Positions 27,497 through 41,100 of a stretch of 64,000 nucleotides of DNA are shown here, piece after piece. A program made the translations under genes and the position numbers. The stretch comes from Anisakis pegreffii (Eukaryota; Nematoda; Chromadorea; Rhabditida; Anisakidae), in assembly GCA_035041965.1 (NCBI GenBank), contig JAPYMA010000179.1, forward strand, positions 124,001-188,000, in the 5' to 3' direction. The number at the start of each line of letters is the position of its first letter. Position 1 is the first letter of the stretch. The notes beneath the pieces are model-generated. The model saw only the letters and a list, made by a program, of their open reading frames with translations. It made no database searches and was not told the DNA's origin.

Positions 27497-30400
27497 ATGC
27501 AGCCAAATCGCTCATATTACTCGAAGGGAGGAACGTGTGATGGAGATATATAAAATCTAACAAATTGTTTTCACAGAAGAAGTAAAATTGAATTAGGATG
27601 AAAACGCAAAATTTCGCTTGTGATGACAGTGACCAATCATGTCGCCATATAAGACAATATATCCAGTTCCTCTAGTTTGTCCAGCCCACACAATGATCAC
27701 TGAACTAGGACTTGTCGCAGAATTCAAGAGAGCTGACAATTTTTTGTGTAGTGGATAATTATAATTGGGTTGACAAAAAATAGGATGCAAAGTAATAATG
27801 ATCAAAAATGATACACCATCAAAAATGAGGAGTGCAGACTCGCGGTGGATTATTATCTTCAGTGATCGGATGGAACAGGTTCAGTGGGTAATATATTATT
27901 AAGGAACTGGAATCTAGTGCAGATCCTACAGATCCCCTGAACTAGGAATCAAGACCAAAAGATCCCCGAATTGAGTCTACCACTCTAGGGATCAGGCCCA
28001 CTGTTCTCTGGTAGATCGGTGAGCCCTGAAGTTGACGGTAATAGACTGTGCTCAGCCTATGACTGCACCGAAAATTGATCTGAACAAACAGAGACAGATC
28101 TAGCACGGATCATCACTACGATAATCGCTCAACGTTCATTACTGATGCAATCAGCAAGCGTTTTTGCTATATATTTGAGGTTTCTTTCGACTGTTCTCCA
28201 CATAACTTAATCTTCTTAATCTCGTGAACCGAACAAGTTCAAAAAATTCATTATTTTTGGTCTGTTTTGCGTATCTCGTTCATCTCAACAAACCAATCAT
28301 CAGATAATCAATACTCATCCGATACTAACTAATCCACAACAGATGTACGAATGATTTGTTGTATTCGTCAATTCAACATTTCATCTGGATTTGTGATCTT
28401 GAAATGTTGAACTCGTAACTGATTGATTGATTGAACGAATGGATGCTGTTGCATGGTTTCTTTGCGATGATATACTCGTTTCGACAGTTTTAACAAGGAA
28501 ACAGATGAAGAGAACGCAATCCATATGACAGAATCTGTTGCAATGTTCGTCTTTTTAGTTTTTCATCGGAACATTTTGTTTTTTGTTAGTTCTGATTTTT
28601 CATCAAATTTCAATCATTCTCTACTTCAAAAATTAAAATCGTGCACAATCTGCTTAACAGTTAATTTTTTTCACTCACAATAAGCAGCAACAGCAACCGT
28701 TCAATAATCAGTGATGAAATCTCATTTCATAATGTATAAATCATTCGGTCGTCTTCGAACAGTGTCTATCGAAACGCTGTTCAACAATAAATCAGATTCT
28801 TTATCAATCCATCAATTAATGTTTTTCGACTGAACGACTCAGCAAAGAGTGTTGCACTTCACAAGTTAGATTAAGAACAGAGATTCGTTCACTCACAACA
28901 AGTACGAAGGCTACGATTTTTTGATTCCTAAACATCGCATAATTATTTGCCTCATCGTCAGGGCTCTCTATTAACATTCAGCTGGCATCTCAGTGATTCA
29001 GCCTGATTGAACATATCGCTGGCAGATAAACTTTTACGAGCATACAAAAGAAGCAGTTATTCAGGAGAACACTGTTCACTAACAGTGCACGAAAGCGGTG
29101 AGATGGCTGCTGATAATTGTGTGACTATCAAAGATAAGTTACAGTTGTACGTACGCTTTGGAAACAGCACGATGGAAGGCATCGCTACCGCCACAAACTA
29201 TTACAGCACTCTAAGGTTACCATCTTCAAGCTAAGGGTACTCTCAGACTTCCCCACCAACATAGCTATTTCTGTTCACCATTCGATTCCTCAGAAACTCT
29301 CAATTAAGAAAAACATATATGTTGTCGGACGATTTTGCTTACATGAGGAGATATAGCTATTTTCCTAAAGCCATCTTAATTAGCACAGAGGCGCTCATTC
29401 ATGTATATTATATCTCAATAGATCAATTATACACATTAATAGAGCGCTAAAGGCGTTACGATCTTCAAGGTACCGGTACTCTCAGCTTTGCCAGGTAACG
29501 TATGAGTTTCCTTGTTACGAATGTTTATTGAATTGTTTATGTATACGTTGCACGGATCTAACGGATTTGTTCACACTGAAGTTTTTAAATTATCCATAAC
29601 TAATGATAACCTCAAAAAAGCAATGAATGCTATCCCCTTCTTGTAGCAGCATGAACAGTTGCTTAACAGCATCAAATTCTACTTACGACTCCAATGAAGG
29701 TCCAGAAATAAGTGGTACTGGAGTGATACCAAGCAAACTAATGATCACTAAACGCCCATAAATTCACAATATCACCTATAATTCACCGCACAGCAACTCC
29801 TGTGAGTTCAACCAAGTCCCCTGCCAAATCTACAGAATAACTGCTACCTAAAAACCTGTACTAGGACCTGTACCAATGAATATAATTGTAGGTCTAATTC
29901 GAGAAAGACTTAGCACTAAGAAAGAAATTCTAAGATATAAACAAGTACAACAGAAATAAAAGTAAGCACGAATACTCTAATCGTAAGATGTAAGCAGAAA
30001 AAAAGTAAACATATAAAGATATTCAGGACGCGCATAATTAATGGATGACGAGATACATGTGTGCCTGAATCCGTAATTCTGATGGTAATCTAACAAAGTT
30101 AATTGTCGATGTGAACGAGATGTGCATAGTTTATCAACTCTGCTTCTAAACAAGAGAATGCTTTTTCGAAAATAATATGTGACAGAAGTTTGCTCCATAA
30201 CTCTACTCGAGTTTCGAGTACGTTTCGAGAACACCAAGGTAAAAAACGCTAAAACTCAATCAAATATTCTATCTATTATCACCGCTATGCAAAAAGGATG
30301 CAACTGGATGAGCTCCGAAGAATTTTACTAAGTGAAATCAGATCGCAACCGCTCTATAACTCAATTTTTAAAGTAGTCTACTTTGAAAACCATCAGATGA

Positions 30401-30542
30401 TTTCTGTTAAGTCCAAAATTTGAACGGACACATGCAGAACATGATTATCCGTTGGCGATTTGGTGGATATTAATTCAGCGGTTTTGATCAGCTTACTCAC
30501 TACTACTGCTAACTGAAGTCAATCAATCTCATAGCATTTCAG
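27497..30542. other. No firm gene; family B repeats and one exon-like stretch
   Basis: The + strand frame 29007-29215 (for example DKLQLYVRFGNSTMEGIATA) is protein-like and ends at a possible donor exactly where family B sequence starts, so it may be an exon interrupted by an insertion or a chance frame. The rest shows nothing I can name. Confidence 0.3.
29213..29530 (+). repeat. Dispersed repeat family B, two units
   Basis: Two units starting at about 29213 and 29448 share the pattern cttcaagstaccgtactctc, then tttgccaggtaacgtatgag and a run ending near attcgatcc. The first unit continues with gcgattttgcttmcatgagg and a tatagctatttt block, also found at 34420-34460. Confidence 0.6.
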
Positions 30543-30686
30543 GTTAAAAAACTGCTCGGTATTGATCTAATCGATCCAAAGCAATCAATAATCGATATGG
30601 CTTATGATATCGTCGATCATGGCCTAGCACCCAAACGAAGTGGATATCACGCTCGACAAACTCCTAACACAACGACAAGCAATTAA
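30543..30686 (+). CDS. Terminal-exon-like open stretch, 47 aa
   Basis: It starts right after a good acceptor (gcatttcag) and stays open for 47 codons to TAA. The product reads VKKLLGIDLIDPKQSIIDMA, then YDIVDHGLAPKRSGYHARQ and an Asn/Thr tail. Composition and the acceptor favour a real last exon, but I did not find convincing upstream exons in frame and do not recognise the family. The open stretch at 29007-29215 on the same strand does not join it in phase. Confidence 0.25.
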   Translation, partial: VKKLLGIDLIDPKQSIIDMAYDIVDHGLAPKRSGYHARQTPNTTTSN

Positions 30687-31852
30687 CAGTGTTGCCCACC
30701 CGTCATATTCAAACGGTCTAATCGTCAAATTATCCGGATCGCGATCATGAGCATCATGTCACTGTGAATATCCAACCGTAGTAGCACTTCTCTAATAAAA
30801 CATACTTTCTTGAGTGTGCTCGTCATACATCCACTTCCATCGCACCGCGACTCAATCAGTTTCGGTAACATCATCACAAAAGCACCGTTATAGTGGAGAA
30901 AACTGTCGCCAGTAGTGGAGAGAATTTGCAGCGGTCACCTCCTTCACTATATCCAGGAATAATTTTGAAGATATGCCTCCTCGCAACAATTACACGAGCG
31001 TCGCCCGTTGACCACCACAGAAAGATGACCTGTCACCATAATTTGGCATTTTCAAAGTTAACCCCAAATTTTGGTGAACAGGTCATGTAACAAGCGATAA
31101 AAAACTTTTATTCAACGTTGTGAAAAATATCATTCGACGATACAAGGAATGAAAAACAAGAAACGAAACATCACTCCAAGGAAAATCTCATCAAAATATG
31201 ACAGAGGGATTTTCCTCTCCATACAATAGCCACCAGCTTTGAAACGGGGATTTTCAGGGACCACCTTAGTGAATTTCCACAACACACCAATTTTATGGGT
31301 GTAATACTCTACTATTCATACTCTGAACTCATCCCTTCAGTCTGAATATTTGCACGAAATTTTCGAAGAAACTCTCGAATTATTTCAGTGGCACTATTGA
31401 CAGGTGATAATTATACTGATAATTGCTAAACGTTCAAGAGTTTTTCTCCAAACCACCTTTCCTCGAGAAGTTATGACTCAGTCAGTCTTGAGCCTCAGAA
31501 GACTTCACGCCAGCAACCTAAAGAGAAGTCTAAACTCGGTGCAGAAGCTAGACCACAGCTACCTAGCTCAACATCAGCAAGTGTAAAGCTCTCAAATGTG
31601 GTGAATTCATGAAGCCAAAGGTACTGATTCATTTTGGTAGAATTCAAACCCCATCTTTTAGGTTATTTTAGTGGCACTAGAAAGTGATAATAATCAAACT
31701 GGCAGGGGAAACAAGGATAACATCAGCAATGTTGTATGAATGCATTATGGTAGCAGCAAATAGATAAGCTTCGGCGAGTAACCACAAACACCTGAGAGAT
31801 TTCTCTTTATAATGCATTTAGCAACATTGAACTGAGTGAAACGATTTCATAT

Positions 31853-32160
31853 GTGCCAGCCAATGGTCAACCCGATCATAATTCCCCCCTGTTAAGAGAA
31901 AGTGCGCACAGTGAGTCCGGGAACCCTCGTTACCTGAGCAAATGCCCGAAGGCACTACTCAGGCCAACTTACGCGCAATTCCCTATCCCCGGTCAAATCG
32001 GCGCCTTTCCCGGGCCGGGACCGCCCGTATTATATTTCGAAGATGAATGATGATGATACCCGGGTAAGTATCATCAACATATATTAAAGTATTTTCTCCC
32101 CGATTCGCCGAGACTGCCGGTAGGCGGGGAACGCCTGTCGCATTTCCCTAAACCTAGCCC
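31853..32160 (+). mobile_element. GC-rich block, possible LINE 3' end
   Basis: A sharply more GC-rich island (cccgggccgggaccgcccg near 32010) in AT-rich surroundings. It is followed by a short gatgaatgatgatgata tail at about 32041, then a second GC-rich segment with a tgccggtaggcgg hairpin. A trinucleotide tail after a GC-rich 3' end recalls RTE-type non-LTR retrotransposons. No reverse transcriptase is present, so the assignment is tentative. Confidence 0.3.
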
Positions 32161-33041
32161 CTCTTATTGGCAGCTCGACGGGTTGGGATCACCCACGCAA
32201 CCAAAATATGCCTTTTAAAAATGACCATTGGCTGCACACATGATATCGCTTTCAACTCAATTCAGCTGTCCCTAAACAGCACTACAACAGAGACGTTCTT
32301 CGAGTCACCACCTAGCGACTCGACTCTTCGGGTGAGTGGTCCAGGCGAACTTTCCAGACCTACCGACACCACCATAAGGCTCTTCATACCCTACATTATT
32401 GGAACTCAATTTTTGTGGGAATGTTTTTAATGTGCCAGTGTAATTACTATCAGCACTAGGCGCCCTCCCTCCCACAACTGAGACAATTGTTTTCATACAA
32501 TACCTGTGCCTCCAAAAATTCACCACTTCTAAGAGCTTATGCAACATGCTGAGTCTGATCTAGATATCTGCAGTGAAGCATGTGCATGAAGTTCGGACCC
32601 TTCTTCAAGCTACATGCGTAAAACCTAAACAGGCCTATAACCAACTAAGCCAGAACCGCCCGAATGGAGGTAATTTTGAGAGAACATTTTCCGACTGAAT
32701 GCTTGTAACTTCACTCAAGTGTTTCTGAATTTGCACTGAACATAAAGCTCAACGATTTTGAAACATCAGACTCATCCACAAATAGGTAGTTCATCCCAGG
32801 GGCTTAGGAGATATCATGAAACGTTACATATTCAACATAGAAGTTACTGATACATGTTCATGTTATACAATTGAACTTGCGAATATATGCACAAATAATA
32901 AATTTACAAATGCACATGTGAACAACGATCAGCATTTACAAATACATCAATGTTTGTAACCAAATGAATAAAAATAAAATGAAAAAAAATAAAAAAAGTG
33001 GTCACTCACTACGGTTCAATTTTAATTTTGTTTAATTTTGC

Positions 33042-33062
33042 TATATATATATATATATATAT
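33042..33062. repeat. (TA)n microsatellite
   Basis: Ten TA units, flanked on both sides by a ctcactacgg-like segment (33004 and 33110). Confidence 0.85.
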
Positions 33063-33238
33063 AAACCAAATGATGCGAAAAACATGTGATGCTCAGTCAA
33101 CTAATAGTCATTCACTACGGTCCTAAGATACTAGAAAAAGTTAAATACTCTAAATGATGCTAAAGTTCAAAATGTTGGAAAACTGGCCTGAGGTGCGTTG
33201 ATGCACCCTGCGTCGTGTTGTCATATCGGATATAAGAT

Positions 33239-33312
33239 TGCAATGTTGTTATATAAGACTGTGATCTTGAACGTTTGCAATGTTGTTATATAAGACTGTG
33301 ATTCTGAACGCT
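33239..33312. repeat. Short tandem duplication
   Basis: Two near-identical copies of about 35 bp, each containing gcaatgttgttatataagac then tgtgat and tgaacg. Confidence 0.8.
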
Positions 33313-34139
33313 TCCATGCCATATCCTCTTCTGTCGCAAATGTACATCTTCACCCCCACGCAGAGCCGACGTTTGCCCTCTCGACGGGATGCAGAACATC
33401 TGACCGCACTTCAAATATCATCCTGAAAAAAGCACCAATACAATGATTATAGCAAAAAGTCAAAACAAATATCACGATATTCTATTTACCAATTCAGCTC
33501 AAAATCGAATTATCAATACTCACCCCCTTCAGATTGCGTAATACCACTACATCGTTCGCTCGACGCCATCGGCCGTGAACCATCACGCGTCCTGATGTCC
33601 TAGAACGAGAATCATTCACCATGGATTATCATTCAGCGATGTGCTGCGATCGGATATCACTTTACGAGATTATTTAATCCTGGCAACCTAACACCTAATA
33701 GTATCACTAGTCAATCATTTGAAACAAAAGTAAACTGAATATCATCAAATCAATACCACCTAACTCCGTAACTTCAACACCGAAGACTCATCAAACACTA
33801 TGATAACATAACCACATCGCAATCGCGTTCACAGTATAATAACAAACCGCATCGAGCATACCACAACGATGCAAGTGCTGACTGATCAACACACGCGAAT
33901 AAAAGATGGTGCATTGATCATTGTTGATCAATGTTCATCATGAAACAATGATGATTAGTGAAGTTGATCGAATACATTGATGGCATGCAGTAAGTGACAT
34001 CACATGAACAGTTTGATACCGATAGTCAGTCATATAAACACCAATTCATCAGATTATCTAAGATCAAGAACTATTAGTAATAGATCATTCATGTGCAGTG
34101 ATCACTAAAGAGCAATCAACACGTTAATATAGCAATAAG

Positions 34140-34505
34140 CGGATTGCGATCTTCGAGCTAACCGTCTTCTCAGGTTTGCCCAGAAACGTGCGAATTTCTT
34201 TTCACCGTTCGATCCAGCAGAACCTCTAGATTCAGAATATTAAAAATATTACTGACCAATTTGGCCCTGTTCACGAGATATTGGCATTTAATTAATAATA
34301 TCTCGGGGGCCGCCTTGAAGGCTACCGTCTTCTCAAGTTTGCCCAGTAACATATGAATTTTTTTACATCATTCGATCCAGCTGGATCTCTTCATTCAGAT
34401 TAACATATATTTTGTAGTGCGATTTTGCTTTCCTGAGGAGCTATAGCCATTTACTTAGATCTATCTCAGTTCGATAGCGCAGTCGCGCTCATTCATACAA
34501 ATCGG
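34140..34505 (+). repeat. Dispersed repeat family B, two more units
   Basis: Units at about 34150 and 34320 carry ctaccgtcttctcargtttg, cccagtaacrt and ttcgatccagc blocks. The second unit continues with the gcgattttgctttcctgagg block seen near 29325. Both clusters are paired units, which suggests a dimeric element or repeated insertion. Confidence 0.6.
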
Positions 34506-35378
34506 TCGATTTTTAAATGAGTCAGATGTTTGAATTCATTCCTTTCTGGATTTGTTGCTTCTGGTTAATTTCCTCAGGATCTTTCCGTAGCTTAACAGTT
34601 TCCCGGATTCTGAATAATGAGATCCGTTTGAAAGTTGACATTAATTGTTTGGAGCAAGGAAGATTTCTGAGCAAAACACAAGATAGTAATAGTGCTCGGA
34701 GCGATTGTGATAACTCGCTATAAAACAAATGATTCGGTTGGTTTTTTCTACTTATGTGAGTCATGATTACAATGTCATATTTGATTATTTGTCGTATTCA
34801 CCTTCGCATCCATTCAATCTTGTCCACTAAATTGATTAATTATGTGAATATTAACCACACTGACTGCTTATTTTACGCTTGACCGAATAACGTTTCGCTC
34901 AGAAAATGTGTCATTTCGCACATTTATGCATCCAAGATTCTACACTAATAGCGGGTTGTTCCCGAAAAAAAATAAGCCAGCGATACGATACCTCGACACT
35001 CACCTCCCTAATTCATATTTTTACTCTCAGTGCGATGCACCCGCCTTCTCTACCATTTCTTTTCAGAAAGGAATCTCTCATAAACAGTCAAATTTCGTTG
35101 TGCATCTTTCTGAATTACATTCTGCATTTTGGTGTACCGTCTCTGTAAAACGAACATACATTTCAAATTAACAGTACAATACAATTTATTTATCATTGCC
35201 GATCCCAAGAAAAGCATTCAAGCAGTGAGTATAATATAATACAACTGAAACACTAATGAACATAATACAGAACCATGTGATCGCACGAAATAAAAGCCAA
35301 AGTTTCATATAAAATGAAAGTAAAGAGGTGGATATAAAGAATGAATTCATGAAGTGAATATCGAATGCCGTTCCGTTC

Positions 35379-37157
35379 TCATATAGCCGTGCCACGTTCA
35401 AGATCTCCCTTCAGATCGCCAGTGTACGGTCCATAGAACCTCTCCAGTTTCTCGTTGAACTTACGATTGCGTTCATTGATGTAGTCGATTGGAGCATCTG
35501 GGTCGAACATACGTCTTCTGTGGTATTGCTCACGTTTCTTTTCTCTGCAATTATCATAAAATGCTCTATGCTGACATTCATTCACACATCTGCTTCAAAA
35601 AACATCTCCTAAGCAACACCACAGTCAAAGTTAAAAGTATTCCCTCTTTAGCCAGAGACATAGTTCACTGCATCCAAACAAACCTTATGCATCACATGGT
35701 CGACTGAACCAATTTTGTGGCTCATTCTCATACTGTTTCGTAATCAGGTTATTGAAGACATAAAAACCACCTAGCTTATGCACTTCAATGATTCTAGGCT
35801 GACATCTATGATAAAAAACTTACTGTGATCTAATATCTTGTGCTAATTTCTCTTTCGCAGCATCTGTAGGATAGTGTGATCCAGTTATCAATGTATTTGA
35901 AGTTGGATAGAACTCCTCTTCGCCACTAAAAGCATCAATTATTTATGGACTACGAGTCAACAAATCATACGAAAAGTATATCCTAATGAAATAGAATAAA
36001 ATACAAATCGTACGAACAGTAAATAGAATAAAAAATATATGGGCTCGAAGAGGTTGTATTCGAAATTATTTGCAACTAACTGAAACAAATCAGCAATAAA
36101 TAGTGGTTTTGGAATCATCAAGAATATAGCGTGGTGAATTGAAGTGAACAGTGAAAACATAGAATATGGTATGAATAATACATGGTGAAATAAAAACCTA
36201 CACAATTTCTTTCATCTTCTCATACGACTTCATATCCGGTTTGATGTTTCCCGAGAGCCGTTCATACTGGCGAAGTGTCATAGTCTCATAATCTGAAACA
36301 GAAGGGCAGTAATTTGGAAAAATTTCGAATTTTTGATATCAGCTAGTGGGAACCAAAACACATTACTCGCCTACGTGATGTGCTGGAGAGGGTTATTTTT
36401 GGCGATGGAACTAACAGAACTGAAACTAGAAGATTGAATTTTGATGTATACCGCTGAATCCTTTGTCCGGATTATGCTTCTTGCGTTTCGTGAACTCCTT
36501 TCGGTCAGCCAAGTCGGCCTGTGTTTTGAGCGCCTTCAGACGCTCATAGTCTTCTCCTCTTTCTTCAGCTTTCTGAAAGTTTTAACGGAGACGATGTAGT
36601 TTATTTTGTAGAGTTTCACAGGGATTACATGACTGCGTAATGCCAACTAAAACTGGTATAACAGAATCTGAACGAACCATAGCGCAACGCATGCTAGGAA
36701 ATATAAAATCCATTTGATAAAGTAACGTCAAAAATGGATATTGCTTAAAATTGACTGTGAAGAAATTGAGAATAAAAGTGACCTCTTTTTCTGTGAGTTC
36801 TAGTAATTCCCATTCTTGACGCTTTCGTCTCAATTCGTAATTTTTGGGCAGTTTTGAACGACGATCCTCGTCGACCACTTGCTCGTGATTCAGCTTGCGA
36901 GATTCTTGCTGGAAGTATATTTGAATGACTAAAATAATTTTCCGACCTGTACCAATGAACAGTTTCACTTGTTAACCGTTGACGAAGGCAAGAGAACGTT
37001 TTGAAAATTGATGAAATGAAATATTTACTCTGCGCTGATGAAGTTGCTTGAATCGCTCCATGAAGTCTGGTTTCTTTGCTGGGCCATCAGAAGAAGCTGA
37101 TGATGAAGATGAAGCTGCGACCTGTTGTTGCTCAGTTCCTGATATAGCCTCAGACAT
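35379..37157 (-). CDS. SYF2: Pre-mRNA-splicing factor SYF2, 6 exons
   Basis: Exons in reading order: 37029-37157, 36783-36908, 36452-36572, 36202-36292, 35824-35925 and 35379-35544. All joins keep frame and give 244 residues, against 243 in human SYF2. Landmarks: an N-terminal Ser/Gln-rich leader, [76 protein letters not shown], and the C-terminal [20 protein letters not shown] ending in LERGTAI. SYF2 (p29/GCIP-interacting protein) is a helical member of the Prp19/NineTeen-associated spliceosome and acts in the nucleus around the catalytic steps. A TTTTAG acceptor lies just upstream of the ATG, so the mRNA may be trans-spliced. An AATAAA on the minus strand at 35185-35190 is a possible poly(A) signal. 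Introns are 93-371 bp. Nothing looks broken. Confidence 0.96.
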
Positions 37158-38107
37158 TGTGTGATAAGCTTTACTAAAATATTACTAACAATTATAAAAG
37201 TCTGAAAATAATCGATCCACTCACAGTGAGTACGTAGCGAACGCTTTCACAGACATGGACAGGTGATTTTCTACGAATGACATGCGATCGAAATGATCAT
37301 AATACACACCTAATGAAGTGAGGCCTTCATCTGGTGTCCGATTTATTTATACGTTGCAAAAATACGTAAACAGATTCATCGCCGTCATTAACAGATTTGA
37401 ACGTTAAAAATCTCTGCGCATCATATCTCGATGCCTCACCTCAGATGAAAGCTCCACCTGAGGTTAATTTAAACACGGATTTAATCCGATGATAGTTAAT
37501 TCAACTTGAAATATAAGACATGGAAATCACATGCGAAAAATATCACACATTCATCAATTTTAATGAAAAAAGCAACTTTGTATAAGCATTGTGATAGGTT
37601 GCCATAACAATGCGTGACCATTTCGCCATTTGTTTCTCAGGTGACAATTCCGAGAACAAGCAGTCAGTTTATCGCCCTCATTCACCAACTGATAATGGCA
37701 CTAGATAAGCTGACCAACAATCGAATTCATGAATTCCAGTACCTTGTGGGGGGGGGTGAAACTGCTCCAAATCCGGACAAGTGTAAAGTGAAATATTCCA
37801 GCATCAACCCAAAATATAATTCGTTTGTGTTGTTGGTGTCACTCATCAGTCTAGCTGGCTTTCAACAAATCTTGTAGATCACTTGAATGAAAATGAAATT
37901 TACTGATGTACGGCACTTGATCACGTTCATTCGTTACGTACACAAATGTTATTCTTCTAATAACCAAATTATTCTGCTCACAATGATTACATACTCATAT
38001 TGTAACTTTATTCGCTGCCGACAAACACGAATATTCACAGATGAAGAGCCACGAAAAACTGTTATACATTATAGGACAGTCATGACCAATCACAAATAAC
38101 CAGTAGA
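37158..38107. other. Intergenic between SYF2 and the receptor gene
   Basis: It holds the divergent upstream region of SYF2 and the 3' flank of the receptor gene, including its possible poly(A) signal at 38007. A run of nine G at 37748-37756 is present. No gene is seen. Confidence 0.5.
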
Positions 38108-41100
38108 TTATTCGTTGTTCAGAGTCTGTAGATTACTCGCTGTTATTTGGTCAGTATCACGTTTGATAAGCGATATAATAGCGCCACGCAACACCGAGCT
38201 TGATACAAATAATGACCATGGTTGCGCCATACAAAATGCATCCATCAAAGGATATCTGAAAAAGATAAGCTGCATTCTCATCTGTATAAGCATAGCTTTA
38301 ATTGTTATTATCATGTTTGCTTGAATGATCACTAACGTTTCCGTTATTACCAAAACAGTAGCAATGAGTATTGAATATCTCGGAAAAAGCATCGAGAATC
38401 AGCAATAAAACTAACATTAAGTCGTGAAGAAACATGACGATATCAACACGTTCGTATTGCATACAAATAATCGTTAGCAACTGAGCGACCGTATTCAGCG
38501 AGAATATAATGAAGACGACGAAAGAGGCAAGAACGAGACGTATTTCCAATACGTAAGCACGACAATGATGATCCTGAAGTTTCATTTGAATATGCTGAAG
38601 GGTATTGCATTGTGAGGCAAGTAGCAAATATTCTCAGGTGGTACTAGAATACCAAACGGGGTCAACATCTAAAAGAGTTCATGGCAAGCCCATGATAACA
38701 ATTCTGAGGTGTTGACATCTCCTTACTCAGAAGAATTCATTCAACTGCCATGAAACATCACTGAATTCAAGTCGTGAATCCAACTGACACTTTTCAGCCG
38801 TCGTGCGGATATTTCGACGAATGTAAGCACATATAATATGGTACAAACAAGCGTTGCGAACAGACTTGACGCTCCATCAACGATCGCTATCATCTGAATT
38901 TTGGTTGAAAAATTCTATAAGACTGAGCTCCGTAAAAATCAGTTGAGTGATCTCGTTTTATCGTGGAATGCTAGAGCCTACAACAGTTAGCTTATTCTTC
39001 ATTCGTGGACTCAAGTTGATCAACAAGACCATGTTTTTTAATGAGACTGTGACAGAAAACGACCTAGGCTGTCCCGAAACGTGTGAATGTTGTTGATCGG
39101 AGTTTCCTTGTTCCAGACTCAGATATCTATCCGCCTTCGGACACATCTGCTTGATATCTAGAATGCGCTTTTGACCTTTTCAAATGACTGATCTACATCA
39201 CGGCATCCAAATAATAACTTGAGGTTCGCAGTTTTAGCATAGTGCATACCGAAACCAACAACTTGTTTATAATTCACGAGCACCAATATATTTTTCCACT
39301 ATATTCTGACGGAACAAGATCTGACTATGATCCATCAGCAAAGAAAGGTTTTGATGGGACAGAAATCCCTTTTTCAAATTTATTCACTGATTTTTGAATG
39401 GTTTCTCCGAAATTGTGTCGCACACTTTCATGATGAAACTCAAACCTCAGGTTAATTATTTCGATTTGCCACATTCCGCAGCCTTCGGTAGCGTGAAGTT
39501 TGATAGTATAAAAACTGCAGCAAGATGCGAGCAGAAATGACGGAAATACCGATGTTGTATTGCGATCGGTTTCGAGTCGAATCGTTTCTTGATGCAACCA
39601 GCGAACATATTCAATTTTGCGATCAGTATCGCATGCAATCGGCACTATCACTATCAACGGTAACCACCATTGTAACAGCCAGTATGCGATTAACTTGGAT
39701 TTCGTCCATATCTGCAGTCATACACTTATCCTTATTATTATTACTGTTGAATTACTGTTTTAGCTATATCAACATAGTAATTTGCTGAAATTTCTTCATG
39801 TTTTCGACCAAATAGAGCATTCCGACTCGTGTATAGTATCCTAGATGATTGTTCGAGGTGGAGCATCCAGCTGGGACATGATGCATCGCTAGTTTGATCC
39901 CGAGTTGTGCCAGAAAGTCTTGCTGGATAGCAAACGGTACAGCAATATCAGTGAAGCTGCGAGGCGTGGATTAGGCAGCATTTGAGCTTTCGTATTCATG
40001 AAATTTGTTTAATTGGTAGCATAGATTGATATGGTCTTTGGAAAGGTCAGATGTTGTGATCATGTGCTTGCATGTTACTAAAACACCCATGCGGCCAATG
40101 TTCACGGCTGCTGTGGATAAGTGTTACAAGTTAAAATGCATGTTTTCCACTACGCTTTATCCGCTCCTTATTCGCCCCCCCCCCACCCTACTGCAGAATT
40201 CAGGATGGAATGATGAAAGTTTCAGACATAAACATCAAAATGAATTGATGAAATTCATGAGGATGATGATGATATTATAGAATCAGCATACCATATCATA
40301 ATTGAGCGGAAATTTAACAGCCGTGAACCTATTGGCAGCAAAACCCATGTGGCCAGTGTAATTGACCAATTTCAGGTAGTAGTAAATACCTGAAAATACG
40401 AGATTGTTGACTCAATCGCTGATCACAAACCATTCAAAAACTATCCTAAATATGCTTTACGAGTTGGGTTTGGACGAAAGTGTTTATTTTTCTATTTTTT
40501 ATTTCAACTAGCAGTAGGCAATTTAATTATATGCCACTAAAATAGATTGTGAAATGTATCAAAGAGGGAAAAATGTATCTTTCTTTGTCGTCAGCATAAG
40601 ATTATTTAGGTCGCTACTGTGAACTGAATCTGGACTGAACTGATGTGAACTCACACTGAATAACAACCATACTTGTACCGTCCATCCTTGAATGCAAGAT
40701 ACCTTGACTTTGAACCTCCCTGAGATAAATGGATCTCTTCATAAACAAATCACAAATTTTCGAGATCTCGATTTCATCTAAAGCAGTGGTTCTCATAGGA
40801 AATGAAATTACCCATTTTTGGTAAGGTTTCAAGGGGCAGTGGAAGGGGTCGGAAATTAGTATTCCGTGCAGTTCTTATGTTGGAACGTTATTGTGATGGT
40901 GTTTTTTAATTCGGATATGTAAATGCGGTGAGTTGATGGCAATACTCTTCGTGATATCATTAGCCCGTAAAAGCCTAACAGACTTTTCGTTCGTTTTAAC
41001 AGATTTCTCATTCTTTTCCTTGCTGTTACAATCGCTCTCATAGCTTTTATCACCGAAAGTGTTCTCTTGTGTCAATTTCTCATTCATTTCACGCAACAGT

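Larger units (their letters stand above)
30687..35378. other. Repeat-rich region without a firm gene
   Basis: Contains the GC-rich block, family B units, the TA run and two partly similar segments near 31390 and 31670 (ttcagtggcact and tttagtggcact). On the minus strand, 33545-33600 and 33350-33425 are exon-like but do not join in frame. Nothing else can be supported. Confidence 0.35.
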
